A stretch of 64,000 nt of DNA from Paenibacillus_D tarimensis_A (GCA_041281825.1 CP166298.1:1798001-1862000), one strand, 5' to 3'; shown: positions 52,421 through 61,376, numbered from the stretch's first letter. Notes: generated by a model from the sequence alone, not told the origin. Made by a program: numbers and translations.

Positions 52421-52888
52421 CTATTGGATTCCCGCGAGCTTTTCTAAATAAACCAAACTTACGTTTTCGTCAATTGATTTGGTCCTAAACGTTTTATACC
52501 CGATTTTCTTATAAAGTTGAAGATTCTTTTCACTTTTGTTACCGGTAAATAACTCATATCGCGAGCAGGTATTGAAGCAGGACTCCATCTCCGCCATCAA
52601 TTGTTTGCCGATCCCCTTGTTCTGATAGCTGGAATGAACGATCAGCTTACCGATATAGCAAGTCTCTTCTATTAATCGGGCCCTGACTGAACCGACGATC
52701 GTTTCCCCGTCTACTGCTTTGAGGAAGACGTGGTCGATAAATTGTGCTTTCACTTCTTCAAGGGGCTGTACAAGCGGCTCAATGGAATAATCGTTGTATA
52801 TGGCCGCTTCGCTTAGGTATACTAATTTTTGAAGCGCCAGGATTTCCTTCGCATCATAAGCGTGTGCTCTTTCAATCATGATACTCAT
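52421..52888 (-). CDS. GNAT family N-acetyltransferase
   Basis: This 155-residue acetyl-CoA-dependent acetyltransferase has the GNAT core, including the acetyl-CoA-binding segment LIVHSSYQNKGIGKQLMAEM (Q/R-x-x-G-x-G/A type). It is followed by the typical late strand LQLYKKIGYKTF. GAAAGGTGAG precedes the ATG at 52888; ATG at 52879 is an alternative. The substrate is unknown. The gene is isolated and leftward. Confidence 0.88.
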   Translation of the reverse strand: MSIMIERAHAYDAKEILALQKLVYLSEAAIYNDYSIEPLVQPLEEVKAQFIDHVFLKAVDGETIVGSVRARLIEETCYIGKLIVHSSYQNKGIGKQLMAEMESCFNTCSRYELFTGNKSEKNLQLYKKIGYKTFRTKSIDENVSLVYLEKLAGIQ

Positions 52889-53075
52889 CTCAACTCACCT
52901 TTCTCGTCTGAACTCGCCTTTCATTTAATAGATCATAGCACCCGTTACTTTATTTGAAAACCCAGCAAAAGGTCAGGTGAAAAAAGCATACATACAGCAA
53001 TCGAGAAGAAACAGCGAATGCTTTTTTATGCTACTATTTGCTTGCAGGCAGGAAATCGCAGGAAGTTCGACGCAG

Positions 53076-53165
53076 GGAGAGGTTGAATCGAGTCGAGTCA
53101 TGCAGGCGATGCTTCAGATGAGCAAGATTGACATAAAAACGTTGATCCAGGCATATGAAGGTTAG
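53076..53165 (+). pseudogene. 3' remnant of a VOC/PhnB-like (glyoxalase superfamily) gene
   Basis: The segment reading SSRVMQAMLQMSKIDIKTLI followed by QAYEG matches the usual C-terminal end of PhnB-type VOC proteins (also called 3-demethylubiquinone-9 3-methyltransferase-like), which are about 140 residues long. The upstream part does not continue the family, so only about 30 codons survive. VOC genes of this type are often followed by a DoxX gene, as here, which supports the identification. Confidence 0.6.
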
Positions 53166-53189
53166 TAATTTTAAAGGAGATGAATTAAG

Positions 53190-53579
53190 GTGGCGAATCA
53201 GATCTCTAAAAGCCGGCTTTGGACGGCACGAATAATGAGCGGGCTTGTCATTCTGTTTATGCTGTTTGACAGCATATCCAAATTTTTGAAACCGGCTATG
53301 GTTGTGGAAGGAACACTTGAGCTCGGATATTCCGAACATCATATTCTTACGATTGGTGTTCTCGGGCTTATTTCTACCATCCTTTACGCCATTCCCCGCA
53401 CATCCGTCCTGGGGGCGGTACTGCTGACCGCCTATTTCGGAGGAGCGATTGCAATCCATCTGCGCATGGATAATCCGCTATTTTCGCATACACTCTCTCC
53501 GGTTTATATTGCCGTATTGGCTTGGGGAGGCATATGGCTGCGAAACGAAAAGCTGCGCAAATTGATCCCGTTTCAATAA
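53190..53579 (+). CDS. DoxX-like family membrane protein
   Basis: This 129-residue protein has four transmembrane segments of the DoxX-like type, with the family pattern RLWTARIMSGLVILFMLFDS, LGYSEHHILTIGVLGL and AVLLTAYFGGAIAIHLRM. AAAGGAGATGA precedes the GTG start at 53190. It probably was the second gene of a VOC-DoxX operon whose first gene has decayed. The biochemical role is unclear. Confidence 0.88.
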   Translation: MANQISKSRLWTARIMSGLVILFMLFDSISKFLKPAMVVEGTLELGYSEHHILTIGVLGLISTILYAIPRTSVLGAVLLTAYFGGAIAIHLRMDNPLFSHTLSPVYIAVLAWGGIWLRNEKLRKLIPFQ

Positions 53580-53600
53580 AGTGATCGTGGAAATGATTTG

Positions 53601-53627
53601 GACCGGTCCTTCGGACGGTCTTTTTTT
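53601..53627 (+). terminator. Terminator after the DoxX-like gene
   Basis: GACCGGTCC-TTC-GGACGGTC followed by seven T residues. Confidence 0.85.
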
Positions 53628-53688
53628 AAACCCTCCGTACTGGTACAATGATACTATGAATTCGATTCAAGAAGGAGCGTAAGCGATT

Positions 53689-54123
53689 ATGTTAATTGGC
53701 ATCCCGAAAATCATATCCCCGGAATTGTTGAAAATATTGATGGAGATGGGGCACGGCGACGAGATCGTGCTGGCGGACGCCAACTTCCCTGCGGCAAGTA
53801 CGGCACAGCGGCTAGTAAGGGCCGACGGACATCCGATTCCCGAGCTGCTCGATGCGGTGCTGCAGCTGTTCCCGCTGGATCAATATGTTGATGCACCTGC
53901 TGCTCTTATGGAAAAAGTCGCAGGGGACCCGGCCGATACATCCATTTGGGAGACGTATCGTACGATCATCGAAAAGCGGACGGGCCTTGCGGCTCCGTTT
54001 GAGAAAATAGGTCGCTACGCGTTTTACGAGCGCGCGAAACAAGCTTATGCCATCGTTGCGACAGGCGAGGGCGCACAGTATGCGAACATCATATTGAAAA
54101 AGGGTGTCATCATAGGAGCATAA
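53689..54123 (+). CDS. RbsD/FucU family sugar mutarotase
   Basis: This 144-residue protein has the FucU pattern: MLIGIPKIISPELLKIL, MGHGDEIVLADANFPA and the C-terminal YANIILKKGVI. FucU/RbsD proteins interconvert sugar anomers (L-fucose, D-ribose). The family is decameric, with the catalytic His in the MGHGD region. AAGGAGCG precedes the ATG. It stands alone, away from a fucose or ribose operon, so the physiological sugar is uncertain. Confidence 0.9.
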   Translation: MLIGIPKIISPELLKILMEMGHGDEIVLADANFPAASTAQRLVRADGHPIPELLDAVLQLFPLDQYVDAPAALMEKVAGDPADTSIWETYRTIIEKRTGLAAPFEKIGRYAFYERAKQAYAIVATGEGAQYANIILKKGVIIGA

Positions 54124-54136
54124 CCGGCACTTTCCT

Positions 54137-54358
54137 TTACTTCATAAACCAGCGAATGACATATAGCACGAGCGATCCGACTATGCTGATGACGATACAC
54201 GTCACGACAGGAAAATAAAAGCGAAAGTTTTCTTTCTCTACCACGATGTCGCCGGGCATCCGCCCGAAATTAAACCAGCGGCCTCCGATCATCCAGATCA
54301 GTCCGACGACGATAAGAACCGCGCCTGCCGCGATGAGAAGTTTGGGGAACTGCTGCAT
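54137..54358 (-). CDS. DUF2905 small membrane protein
   Basis: This 73-residue protein has two transmembrane segments flanking the conserved WFNFGRMPGDIVVEKENFRF segment, diagnostic of DUF2905. Function is unknown. It is convergent with the FucU-like gene, whose stop is 13 bp away. Confidence 0.9.
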   Translation of the reverse strand: MQQFPKLLIAAGAVLIVVGLIWMIGGRWFNFGRMPGDIVVEKENFRFYFPVVTCIVISIVGSLVLYVIRWFMK

Positions 54359-54419
54359 GTTTAACGCCCTCCTGATTAATTTCGAACTAACCCTATTATG
54401 CCATAATCAACCAATGCCA

Positions 54420-54454
54420 AAACATCCCTGCCGCGCAGGCGGTTCGGGATGTTT
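54420..54454 (-). terminator. Hairpin terminator of the 54508 gene
   Basis: On the minus strand AAACATCCC pairs with GGGATGTTT and is followed by a short T-run. It lies about 55 bp past the stop of the 75-residue gene. Confidence 0.5.
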
Positions 54455-54507
54455 GAGAGTCAGCCTGAAATGAGAGTCCGGTTTCCCCGTTCGGTTCTCG
54501 GTTTCAA

Positions 54508-54735
54508 TCAGTACAAAGAAATCGTCAGCGTGTCCTTCTCGTTGATGGCATGCAGCGTTGCTTCGCTGCCGACCACTTCCACGCTAATGAGCGACTGGAG
54601 GCAATGCTTGACGGCGTTTTTGCCGGTCACCCATTTTCGGTTCAACGTTTCGGCGAGTTTGTCCAACGTTTTTTTGTTCGTTTCGGTTAAGTAGACGGGA
54701 ATCGTTCTATTTTGAAATGAGATCATTGTTCTCAT
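54508..54735 (-). CDS. Hypothetical protein, 75 residues
   Basis: The reading frame begins MRTMISFQNRTIPVYLTETN and has an amphipathic helix (KKTLDKLAETLNRKWVTGK) followed by a beta-like end (SEATLHAINEKDTLTISLY). No signal peptide or membrane segment is visible. AT-rich promoter-like sequence lies upstream and a hairpin downstream, and the composition is gene-like. I do not recognise the family. Confidence 0.6.
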   Translation of the reverse strand: MRTMISFQNRTIPVYLTETNKKTLDKLAETLNRKWVTGKNAVKHCLQSLISVEVVGSEATLHAINEKDTLTISLY

Positions 54736-54981
54736 CTATGGTCACTCCATTCATGCTATAATAATTATTATCTGAGAACAGTATACATTACGATTATTAA
54801 TTTTTCCTTAAAAACCGTTTACAAAATTGTGAAAAAATTCAGATCATTCGTGTCCCGAACTTTTGGTACATACGGTTATAGTATGGTTTTTTCCAAGAAA
54901 GTAAGATATAATCGTTTGTGGTAAAATCGCGAATAGTGTCGATTATTCCTAAAAAATAGCAAGAGTAGGAGAGTAAACGCA

Positions 54982-56007
54982 ATGAAAAAATCTTTATTAA
55001 CGATCCTGATTCTGATGCTGGCGGCATCAGTGCTGGCAGCTTGCGGCAGCAAGGATAACAATGAAAGCTCCGCTCAGGGAAATGACAGCAAGGCTCAAAA
55101 AATCGCCCTTGTTCTCCCGGAAAAAATCGGCGTAAATCCGTTCTTCCAATTGATGGACGAAGGCTTGAAAAAAGCCGGCGATGAGTTCAATGTTGAAGTA
55201 AGAACAATCGAATCGACCGATCCGGCGGCATTCGAACAAAACTTGCGCGCTACGGTAGCCGACAACTATGATCTTATTATTACGGCAACATTCCAGGCGG
55301 AGGACGCGCTGAATAAAGTGGCTGCCGAAAACCCGGACAAGCCTTTTGCCATTATTGATACCGTCGTTGATTTGCCTAATGTGCGAAGCGTCGTGTTCCG
55401 CGAGCATGAAGCGGCCTATCTGCTTGGCGCCGCTGCGGGGCTTGCGACCAAAACGAACAAGGTCGGAGCGGTCGTTGCGATGGATGCGCCTCTGCTGAAG
55501 AAATATACGGTCGGATTCGAGCAAGGCTTGAAATCGACCAACCCGGAAGCTCAATTCGTAGTAAACTACGTGGGCAGTTTTACCGATCCGGCGAAAGCGA
55601 AGGAGCTGGCGCTTCTCCAGCATTCCCAAGGCGCCGATTTCATCGCGGGCATGGCTGCGGTAGGCGATCTGGGCGTGTTCGAAGCGGCGAAGGAGAAAGG
55701 CTTCTACACCTCCGGGCAAGATACGGACCGCACGGTAGAAGATCCGGAGCATGTCGTACTCTCCCAACTGAAAGGGACGGACGCAGTCGCTTATGAAACG
55801 GTCAAGTCGTTCGTCGAAGGCGATTTCAGCTTCGGAGCGGTGGATTATGGCGTGAAAGAAGACGGCGTAGGCTTGACATATGTGACAAGAGACAGCGAGA
55901 CGCCGCTCCATCCGTTTGTCGGCAAGGAGAACATCGATAAAGTGAAGGCAATTGCCGAGGAGATCAAATCCGGCGCTCTAGTGGTTCCCAATCCGTTAGC
56001 CCAGTAA
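54982..56007 (+). CDS. BMP family nucleoside-binding lipoprotein
   Basis: This 341-residue substrate-binding lipoprotein of the BMP/PnrA family has lipobox LAAC in the signal MKKSLLTILILMLAASVLAAC. Stretches such as GDEFNVEVRTIES, FREHEAAYLLGAAAGLATKT and AGMAAVGDLGVFEAAKEKGF are typical. The family binds purine or other nucleosides. AGTAGGAGAG precedes the ATG. It is the first gene of an importer operon corresponding to Bacillus NupN-NupOPQ and leading to a nucleoside phosphorylase. Confidence 0.93.
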   Translation: MKKSLLTILILMLAASVLAACGSKDNNESSAQGNDSKAQKIALVLPEKIGVNPFFQLMDEGLKKAGDEFNVEVRTIESTDPAAFEQNLRATVADNYDLIITATFQAEDALNKVAAENPDKPFAIIDTVVDLPNVRSVVFREHEAAYLLGAAAGLATKTNKVGAVVAMDAPLLKKYTVGFEQGLKSTNPEAQFVVNYVGSFTDPAKAKELALLQHSQGADFIAGMAAVGDLGVFEAAKEKGFYTSGQDTDRTVEDPEHVVLSQLKGTDAVAYETVKSFVEGDFSFGAVDYGVKEDGVGLTYVTRDSETPLHPFVGKENIDKVKAIAEEIKSGALVVPNPLAQ

Positions 56008-56014
56008 TTTCGAC

Positions 56015-56042
56015 AAGCCGGCTGCATTCAGGCAGCCGGCTT
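56015..56042 (+). other. Intercistronic hairpin inside the nucleoside importer operon
   Basis: AAGCCGGCTGC-ATTCAG-GCAGCCGGCTT is a perfect 11-bp stem without a T-run. Such hairpins after a binding-protein gene usually stabilise its message so that it is made in excess over the membrane subunits. Confidence 0.7.
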
Positions 56043-56071
56043 CGTATTCGTGCGAGAGGAGAAACGGACGC

Positions 56072-57562
56072 ATGCTGCTTGAACTGAATAAAATTACGAA
56101 AACGTATGGCAATGTTACAGCCAATGCCGACATCGATTTTTCGCTGCGCGAAGGGGAAGTGCATGCGCTGGTCGGTGAGAACGGAGCTGGAAAGACGACG
56201 CTCATGCGCATTTTGTACGGGATGGAAACACCGACAAGCGGAACGATTTCGGTGAAGGGCGTTCAGCGCGCATTTGCGAATCCGAAGGATGCGATTGCGT
56301 GCCGAATCGGCATGGTGCATCAGCATTTTATGCTGTTTCCCTCCTTTACCGTCGCTGAAAATATTGTCATTGGCCGAGAACCGGCCGGGCGGCTCGGGTT
56401 TGACCGCAAACAAGCGCTCAAGCAGGTGCAAGCGCTGTCCAACGCATACGGGATGCCTGTCGAACCGGGTATAAAGATTGCCGATTGTCCGCTCGGCGTC
56501 CAACAGCGGGTGGAGATTTTGAAGGTGCTTTACCAGGGAGCGGACATTATTATCTTGGACGAGCCCACTGCCGTACTGACGCCGCTTGAGGTCAAGGAGC
56601 TGCTGTTATCGGTGAAAAGGCTGGCCCGCCAAGGCAAAAGCTTCATTCTGATCAGCCATAAGCTGCAGGAGGTGCTGGAGGTGGCGGACCGGATCACCGT
56701 GCTGCGGGACGGACGGGTGACCGGTACCGTTAACGCTGCGGAATCGAACATAGACGAGCTGTCCAGGCTAATGGTAGGCAGAGAGCTTGCGAATCTGGCC
56801 CGTACGAATCTCCAGCCGGGTGAAGCTGTGCTTGAGCTTAATGACGTAACGATCAGGGGGGAGCGGGGCAAGCCGCTCCTCGACCGGGTTAATTTGCAGG
56901 TCAGAAAGCGTGAAATTGTCGGTGTTGCCGGCATTTCCGGCAACGGCCAGTCAGAGCTGCTGCAGGCGATTGCCGGTCTGATGCCGATTGACGAAGGCGA
57001 GATCAAGCTCTCGGGCAGCAATGTGGCAGGCCAATCGGTCCGGAAGGTGCGGTCCGCCGGGCTGGCTCATATTCCGGAAGACCGCTATCAATGGGGAGTC
57101 GCCAAGGATGCGACCGTAACGGAAAACGGCTTGATGGGACATATGCGAAATCATTCAAAATTCGGGTTGTTGAAGGGGCGCGGCATCCGGTCCATGGTCG
57201 CCGGCTGGGTCGGCCGGTTCGGAATTAAGACCGGATCTCTGGAAACGAAAGCGCAGCACTTGTCCGGAGGCAATCTGCAAAAGCTTATCGTCGCCAGGGA
57301 ATTGGCGCAGGAAACGCCTTTACTGCTTGCTGCAGAACCGACGAGGGGCGTCGATGTAGGCGCAATGGAAATAATTCACGGCGAGCTGCTTGCCAAGCGC
57401 AACGAAGGAGGAGCCATTCTGCTTGTTTCCTCCGAGTTAACGGAGATCTTGAAGCTGTCGGACCGGATCGTTGTCATGTACGAAGGTGAAATTGCCGGTG
57501 AATTGACCGCCGCAGAATCGACGGAAGAACGCATCAGTCTTTTGATGGCGGGAGGGGAATAG
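56072..57562 (+). CDS. Nucleoside ABC transporter ATP-binding protein (double ABC domain)
   Basis: This 496-residue protein has two fused ABC domains. The first has Walker A GENGAGKTT, an unusual signature CPLGVQQRVEILK and Walker B IIILDEPTAVLTP. The second has a degenerate Walker A (SGNGQSE), the canonical LSGGNLQK and a late motif LLAAEPTRGVD. This asymmetric layout is typical of BMP-type nucleoside importers (NupO/YufO) and of RbsA-like proteins. GAGAGGAGA precedes the ATG. The permease gene starts 2 bp after it. Confidence 0.93.
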   Translation: MLLELNKITKTYGNVTANADIDFSLREGEVHALVGENGAGKTTLMRILYGMETPTSGTISVKGVQRAFANPKDAIACRIGMVHQHFMLFPSFTVAENIVIGREPAGRLGFDRKQALKQVQALSNAYGMPVEPGIKIADCPLGVQQRVEILKVLYQGADIIILDEPTAVLTPLEVKELLLSVKRLARQGKSFILISHKLQEVLEVADRITVLRDGRVTGTVNAAESNIDELSRLMVGRELANLARTNLQPGEAVLELNDVTIRGERGKPLLDRVNLQVRKREIVGVAGISGNGQSELLQAIAGLMPIDEGEIKLSGSNVAGQSVRKVRSAGLAHIPEDRYQWGVAKDATVTENGLMGHMRNHSKFGLLKGRGIRSMVAGWVGRFGIKTGSLETKAQHLSGGNLQKLIVARELAQETPLLLAAEPTRGVDVGAMEIIHGELLAKRNEGGAILLVSSELTEILKLSDRIVVMYEGEIAGELTAAESTEERISLLMAGGE

Positions 57563-57564
57563 AA

Positions 57565-58632
57565 GTGAACCGGATGAAACAAACCGCGCAGGCGATGTTG
57601 CAGCCGTTTCTGGCCATACTCGTCGGATTGGCTGCCGGAGCGGCTGCGATCGCTATTGTCGGCGGCTCGGTCGCGGAAACGTATGCGGAAATGTGGAAAG
57701 GCGCATTTGGGAGCTTTTACTTCCTTACGAATACGTTGACCCGGGCAACGCCGATTATCCTGGTCGGGCTTGGTGTCGCGCTTGCGTTCCGCGCCGGATT
57801 TTTTAACCTCGGTTCGGAAGGGCAGATGATACTTGGCGCTCTGTGCGCCGCCTTGACGGCGATCTATTTGCCGGGGCCGGGGTGGCTGAAGCTAGCGGGA
57901 GCGCTGGCTGCCGGGGCCGCCGCAGGCGGTTTATGGTCGGCGCTCGCCGGACTGCTCGATGCCCGTTTCCGGATGAATCTGCTGATTACAACGCTGCTGC
58001 TTAATTACATCGCGGCTTTATTTGCCGGATACTTGGTATCATACCCGCTGAAGGACCGTTCTGGCTCCGCAGCGATGGCGCAAACGGTGATGATCGAACG
58101 GAGCGCTTGGCTGCCGAAACTTGTACAAGGCATGAGCCTTCATGCCGGTTTTTTGCTGGCGCTGTTTGGCACGATTCTATTGTTCCTCTTCATGCGATAT
58201 ACGGTGTGGGGCTATGAGATTCGCATGATGGGCGCCAATCCGCTGTTTGCGGCTTATGGCGGCATTCAGAGAAACAAGCTGATGCTGTACAGCATGTTTG
58301 CGAGCGGGGGCTTCGCAGGCTTGGCAGGCGCGGCTGAAGTGCTCGGCACACAGTATCGGTACCTCGATGGAGCTTTGACGACGCCCGGCTACGCTTGGTC
58401 GGGAATTATGGCGACGCTGCTGGCAAGCTCCCATCCGCTCGGTACCGCTCTGGCCGCGATTCTGATTGCGGCGCTGCAAACCGGAGGCATGGGCGTGGAA
58501 CGAAACACCGACATTCCGCTGGAAATTTCCAGTGTCATTCAAGCGGTTCTCATTTTATTCATTTCGGCCAAAGTCGGATTCGGATTCATAAAACGCAGGA
58601 AAGAGAGGGGAACCAATGGAGCAGCTGTTTGA
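57565..58632 (+). CDS. Nucleoside ABC transporter permease (NupP/YufP-like)
   Basis: This 355-residue permease of the BPD_transp_2 (RbsC/LivH-like) type has about ten hydrophobic segments and the family stretch GVALAFRAGFFNLGSEGQM. The GTG start follows a GGAGGGGA site in the end of the ATPase gene. It overlaps the next permease by 17 bp, so the two subunits are made in a coupled way and form a heterodimeric channel. Confidence 0.92.
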   Translation: MNRMKQTAQAMLQPFLAILVGLAAGAAAIAIVGGSVAETYAEMWKGAFGSFYFLTNTLTRATPIILVGLGVALAFRAGFFNLGSEGQMILGALCAALTAIYLPGPGWLKLAGALAAGAAAGGLWSALAGLLDARFRMNLLITTLLLNYIAALFAGYLVSYPLKDRSGSAAMAQTVMIERSAWLPKLVQGMSLHAGFLLALFGTILLFLFMRYTVWGYEIRMMGANPLFAAYGGIQRNKLMLYSMFASGGFAGLAGAAEVLGTQYRYLDGALTTPGYAWSGIMATLLASSHPLGTALAAILIAALQTGGMGVERNTDIPLEISSVIQAVLILFISAKVGFGFIKRRKERGTNGAAV

Positions 58633-59539
58633 TCTGGCGTTGTTCAATTCGACGCTGCGCATGGTGACTCCGATCCTGCTTGCGGCGCTGGGCGGCGCGA
58701 TATGCGGCCGTGTCGGCCTGTTCAACGTCGGCCTGGAAGGCATGATGCTCGTCGGCGCTTTTACGGCAATTGTCGGCAACCATCTGACAGGCAACGTATG
58801 GGCGGCTGTCTTGTTTGCGGTTCTGAGCGTCATGCTTTTCTCGCTGCTGTTTGCCTATCTGAGCATTCAACTGCAAGCAAATGTAATCGTTGTCGGCATT
58901 GCTCTGAATTTCCTCGCGCTCGGACTGACAACGTTCAGCCTGCGGGCCGTCTTTCAGGTGAAAGGCGCGTATTATGATAGAAATATGGCAGGCCTACCGA
59001 AATGGGATATTCCGCTCATTCAGGATATTCCAGTCATTGGCGGCGTTCTGTCCGGTCATTCGCCAATCGTCTATCTGGCAGTTATTATGGTTGCAGGACT
59101 GCACTATTATTTGTTCAAAACCGTTTCCGGCTTCCGGCTGCTGGCGGCCGGCGGGAATCCGACAGCTGCCGGAAGCCTTGGCATTCCGGTTGTCCGTATT
59201 CAATACGGCGCCGTGCTGATGTGCGGTCTACTCTGCGGTCTGGCAGGCGCGCAGCTGTCGCTTGGTCAGGTGACGATGTTTACCGAGGGCATGACGGCCG
59301 GCCGGGGATTTATCGCGCTGGTCGCGACCATGCTTGGCCAGTCAAATCCGATCGGCGTCGCGGGAGCGAGCCTGCTGTTCGGATTTATGGATGCGGTAAG
59401 CATACGTTTGCAAGGTTTTTCGTTGCCGACGCATTTTACGATGATGCTGCCTTATGTCATGACTATTGCGGCCATGCTCTTTTTTAAGGACAAGAGCTAT
59501 ATTCAGGAAGCGCGCAAGGCGAATGAAAGCTCGCGATAA
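58616..59539 (+). CDS. Nucleoside ABC transporter permease (NupQ/YufQ-like)
   Basis: This 307-residue second permease has about nine transmembrane segments and the stretch ICGRVGLFNVGLEGMMLVGA, equivalent to the glycine-rich loop in its partner. GAGAGGGGA precedes the ATG inside the preceding gene. Together with the 57565 gene it forms the import pore for nucleosides bound by the 54982 lipoprotein. Confidence 0.92.
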   Translation: MEQLFDLALFNSTLRMVTPILLAALGGAICGRVGLFNVGLEGMMLVGAFTAIVGNHLTGNVWAAVLFAVLSVMLFSLLFAYLSIQLQANVIVVGIALNFLALGLTTFSLRAVFQVKGAYYDRNMAGLPKWDIPLIQDIPVIGGVLSGHSPIVYLAVIMVAGLHYYLFKTVSGFRLLAAGGNPTAAGSLGIPVVRIQYGAVLMCGLLCGLAGAQLSLGQVTMFTEGMTAGRGFIALVATMLGQSNPIGVAGASLLFGFMDAVSIRLQGFSLPTHFTMMLPYVMTIAAMLFFKDKSYIQEARKANESSR

Positions 59540-59596
59540 GTTCGGAGCTCCTCCGGAGCAGCGCTTGAAGGATGAGCGAAAGGAGTTTGAATAACG

Positions 59597-60343
59597 ATGT
59601 TGATGCCGATACTGCAAGTCCGTTCGGAAGATATGCCGGAGTATTCGATCGTGTGCGGCGACCCGAAGCGGGCGGAGAAGATCGCGGGAAAGCTGGAGGG
59701 AGCGAAGGAACTTGCATTCAGCAGGGAGTTTCGCACCTTTACCGGATCGTTCCAGGGAGTTCACATGGCCGTGGTCAGCCACGGCGTCGGTTCGCCGGGC
59801 GCGGCCGTCTGCTTTGAGGAAATGATCCGTGCCGGGGTGAAGACAATCATTCGTGTCGGAACGGCCGGCTCGTATTCGAGCGAGCATCCCTCAGGCAGTC
59901 TTATCGTCAGTACGGCTGCCGTTCGCGCTGAAGGATTGACACAGCAGCTTGTCCCGGCAGGTTTCCCAGCCGTGGGAGACAGCGAAGTCGTTCACGCGTT
60001 GTATGACGCCGCTCGTGAGTCTGAGGGCATTGTGGGCAAGGGAATAACGGTGACGCTGGATGTGTTTTTTTCCGGTGTCGAAGAAGTGCCTCACCGCAAG
60101 TATAAACAAGCGGGCGTCCTGGCGGTGGAGATGGAAATCGCCGCGCTCTATGTGGTCGCATCGCTGCGGGGAGCAAGAGCAGGAGCGATCGTGGCGATTG
60201 ACGGTTTTGCGGACGCCGACCTGGCGGCCGAATATAATCCGAATACCGATATCGTCGCCCGGGCGGTCGAGCGCGAGATCGACGCGGCGCTGAGGGCAAT
60301 CGTCAAGCTGGCTTCCGCCCCGTCGTCAAGCGGTCGGAAGTGA
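59597..60343 (+). CDS. Nucleoside phosphorylase (uridine/purine nucleoside phosphorylase family)
   Basis: This 248-residue phosphorylase of the NP-I family cleaves nucleosides with phosphate to a base and a pentose 1-phosphate. Visible motifs are YSIVCGDPKRAEKIAG, SHGVGSPGAAVCFEEM, RVGTAGSYS (phosphate/base site) and VEMEIAALYVVAS (ribose-binding Met-Glu). It lacks features that would separate uridine phosphorylase from DeoD-type purine nucleoside phosphorylase by eye. GAAAGGAGTTT lies upstream of the start. It follows the importer genes after 57 bp and completes nucleoside salvage. Confidence 0.9.
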   Translation: MLMPILQVRSEDMPEYSIVCGDPKRAEKIAGKLEGAKELAFSREFRTFTGSFQGVHMAVVSHGVGSPGAAVCFEEMIRAGVKTIIRVGTAGSYSSEHPSGSLIVSTAAVRAEGLTQQLVPAGFPAVGDSEVVHALYDAARESEGIVGKGITVTLDVFFSGVEEVPHRKYKQAGVLAVEMEIAALYVVASLRGARAGAIVAIDGFADADLAAEYNPNTDIVARAVEREIDAALRAIVKLASAPSSSGRK

Positions 60344-60489
60344 CCGCCTAAGTGCATTGCCGAAACTGTCCGCTTCGCAGGTTCTTTTTTGCGTTGGACA
60401 GGCTTGGGACGTTTTGCTATACTCCAAGCAGAACCATTCATTCAGGTGTTTGCATCATTTAACAATTTCTATATTTAAGGAGGATCTAC

Positions 60490-61071
60490 ATGGCTTTCAC
60501 ATTATCCATCGGCGATCAGGCTCCGGCGTTCTCGCTGCCGGCAACAGACGACAAAACGTACAGTCTTGACGATTTCAACGACGCGAAGGTTTTGGTGGTT
60601 TTCTTTACATGTAATCATTGTCCTTATGTTATTGGTTCGGATGAAGTGACGCGCGAGACCGCCCTCAAATACGCGGATCAGAGCGTTCGCTTTGTCGGCA
60701 TCAATTCCAACAGCGTAAATACGAAGCCGGATGATTCGTTCGGGCATATGGTTGAGCGGATGAACGAATATAAGTTTCCGTGGGTCTATCTGCACGACGA
60801 AAGCCAAGCCATTGCCAAAGCCTACGGAGCGCTTCGCACACCGCATTTTTACGTTTTTGACGAAAACCGCAAGCTGATTTATACCGGACGGGGCGTCGAC
60901 ACCCCGCGCGATACGTCGCAAATGAAGGTCAATGATCTGGACCGTGCCCTCTCCGAGCATTTGCAGGGACTGCCTGTCTCCACTCCGCTGACGAACCCGA
61001 TCGGCTGCAACGTGAAATGGGACGGCAAAGATCCGCACTGGATGCCCGTCGAAGCCTGTGATCTTGTCTAA
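60490..61071 (+). CDS. Thioredoxin-like redoxin family protein
   Basis: This 193-residue AhpC/TSA- or redoxin-type protein begins MAFTLSIGDQAPAFSLPATD. The active-site region is FFTCNHCPYVIGSDE, with a CxxC pair (Cys-Asn-His-Cys). The conserved late block GRGVDTPRDTSQ and C-terminal NPIGCNVKWDG belong to a subfamily common in soil bacteria. It is probably a cytosolic thiol peroxidase or disulfide reductase. TAAGGAGGATCTAC precedes the ATG; it has its own terminator. Confidence 0.9.
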   Translation: MAFTLSIGDQAPAFSLPATDDKTYSLDDFNDAKVLVVFFTCNHCPYVIGSDEVTRETALKYADQSVRFVGINSNSVNTKPDDSFGHMVERMNEYKFPWVYLHDESQAIAKAYGALRTPHFYVFDENRKLIYTGRGVDTPRDTSQMKVNDLDRALSEHLQGLPVSTPLTNPIGCNVKWDGKDPHWMPVEACDLV

Positions 61072-61083
61072 AGAATTGTTTCG

Positions 61084-61114
61084 AACCGCATCGCTTCGGC
61101 GATGCGGTTTTTTT
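61084..61114 (+). terminator. Terminator after the redoxin gene
   Basis: AACCGCATCGC-TTCG-GCGATGCGGTT followed by a run of six to seven T residues: an 11-bp perfect stem with a UUCG tetraloop. Confidence 0.92.
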
Positions 61115-61119
61115 CGTAT

Positions 61120-61189
61120 AATTCTAAGAAATTATAAGTTTCACACTTATATCTGCTTAGAATTCTCCGCGAAACGAAGCTTAGCCGCC
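61120..61189. repeat. Dispersed hairpin repeat, copy 2
   Basis: An imperfect left arm AATTCTAAGAAATTATAAGT (61120-61139), loop TTCAC, then the right arm ACTTATATCTGCTTAGAATT and the same CTCCGCGAAACGAAGCTTAG-CCGCC tail as at 46360. A further short hairpin (GACGGCGAAGCCGTTT) follows. It sits next to the broken end of the binding-protein pseudogene. Confidence 0.8.
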
Positions 61190-61376
61190 AGAGGACGGCG
61201 AAGCCGTTTACGCTTGACAAATAAGAAAGTATAAGTTCCACTCCAGTTCGGCTGGTACTTAACTGCGGAACGATTCGTCGCCGGTCAGGTCGGAAAACGG
61301 GGGATGGATTACTTAACTGTAAAATGTACAGCTTATTTGGCGGAACAGGTTCAATAATGATGCCTGAAATGCAAAA

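Noticed and set aside
54852..54885. Possible PurR box (CCGAAC) upstream of the BMP gene
   Set aside because: Only one half site is visible; the inverted GTTCGG partner at the usual spacing is absent.
54740..54981. Possible purine riboswitch before the nucleoside importer
   Set aside because: An ATATAATC string resembles the 5' stem of the riboswitch, but the conserved loop and junction sequences and an expression-platform terminator are missing.
60361..60391. Possible terminator after the nucleoside phosphorylase gene
   Set aside because: The stem is only about five pairs with an internal bulge, although a T-run follows; not strong enough to list.
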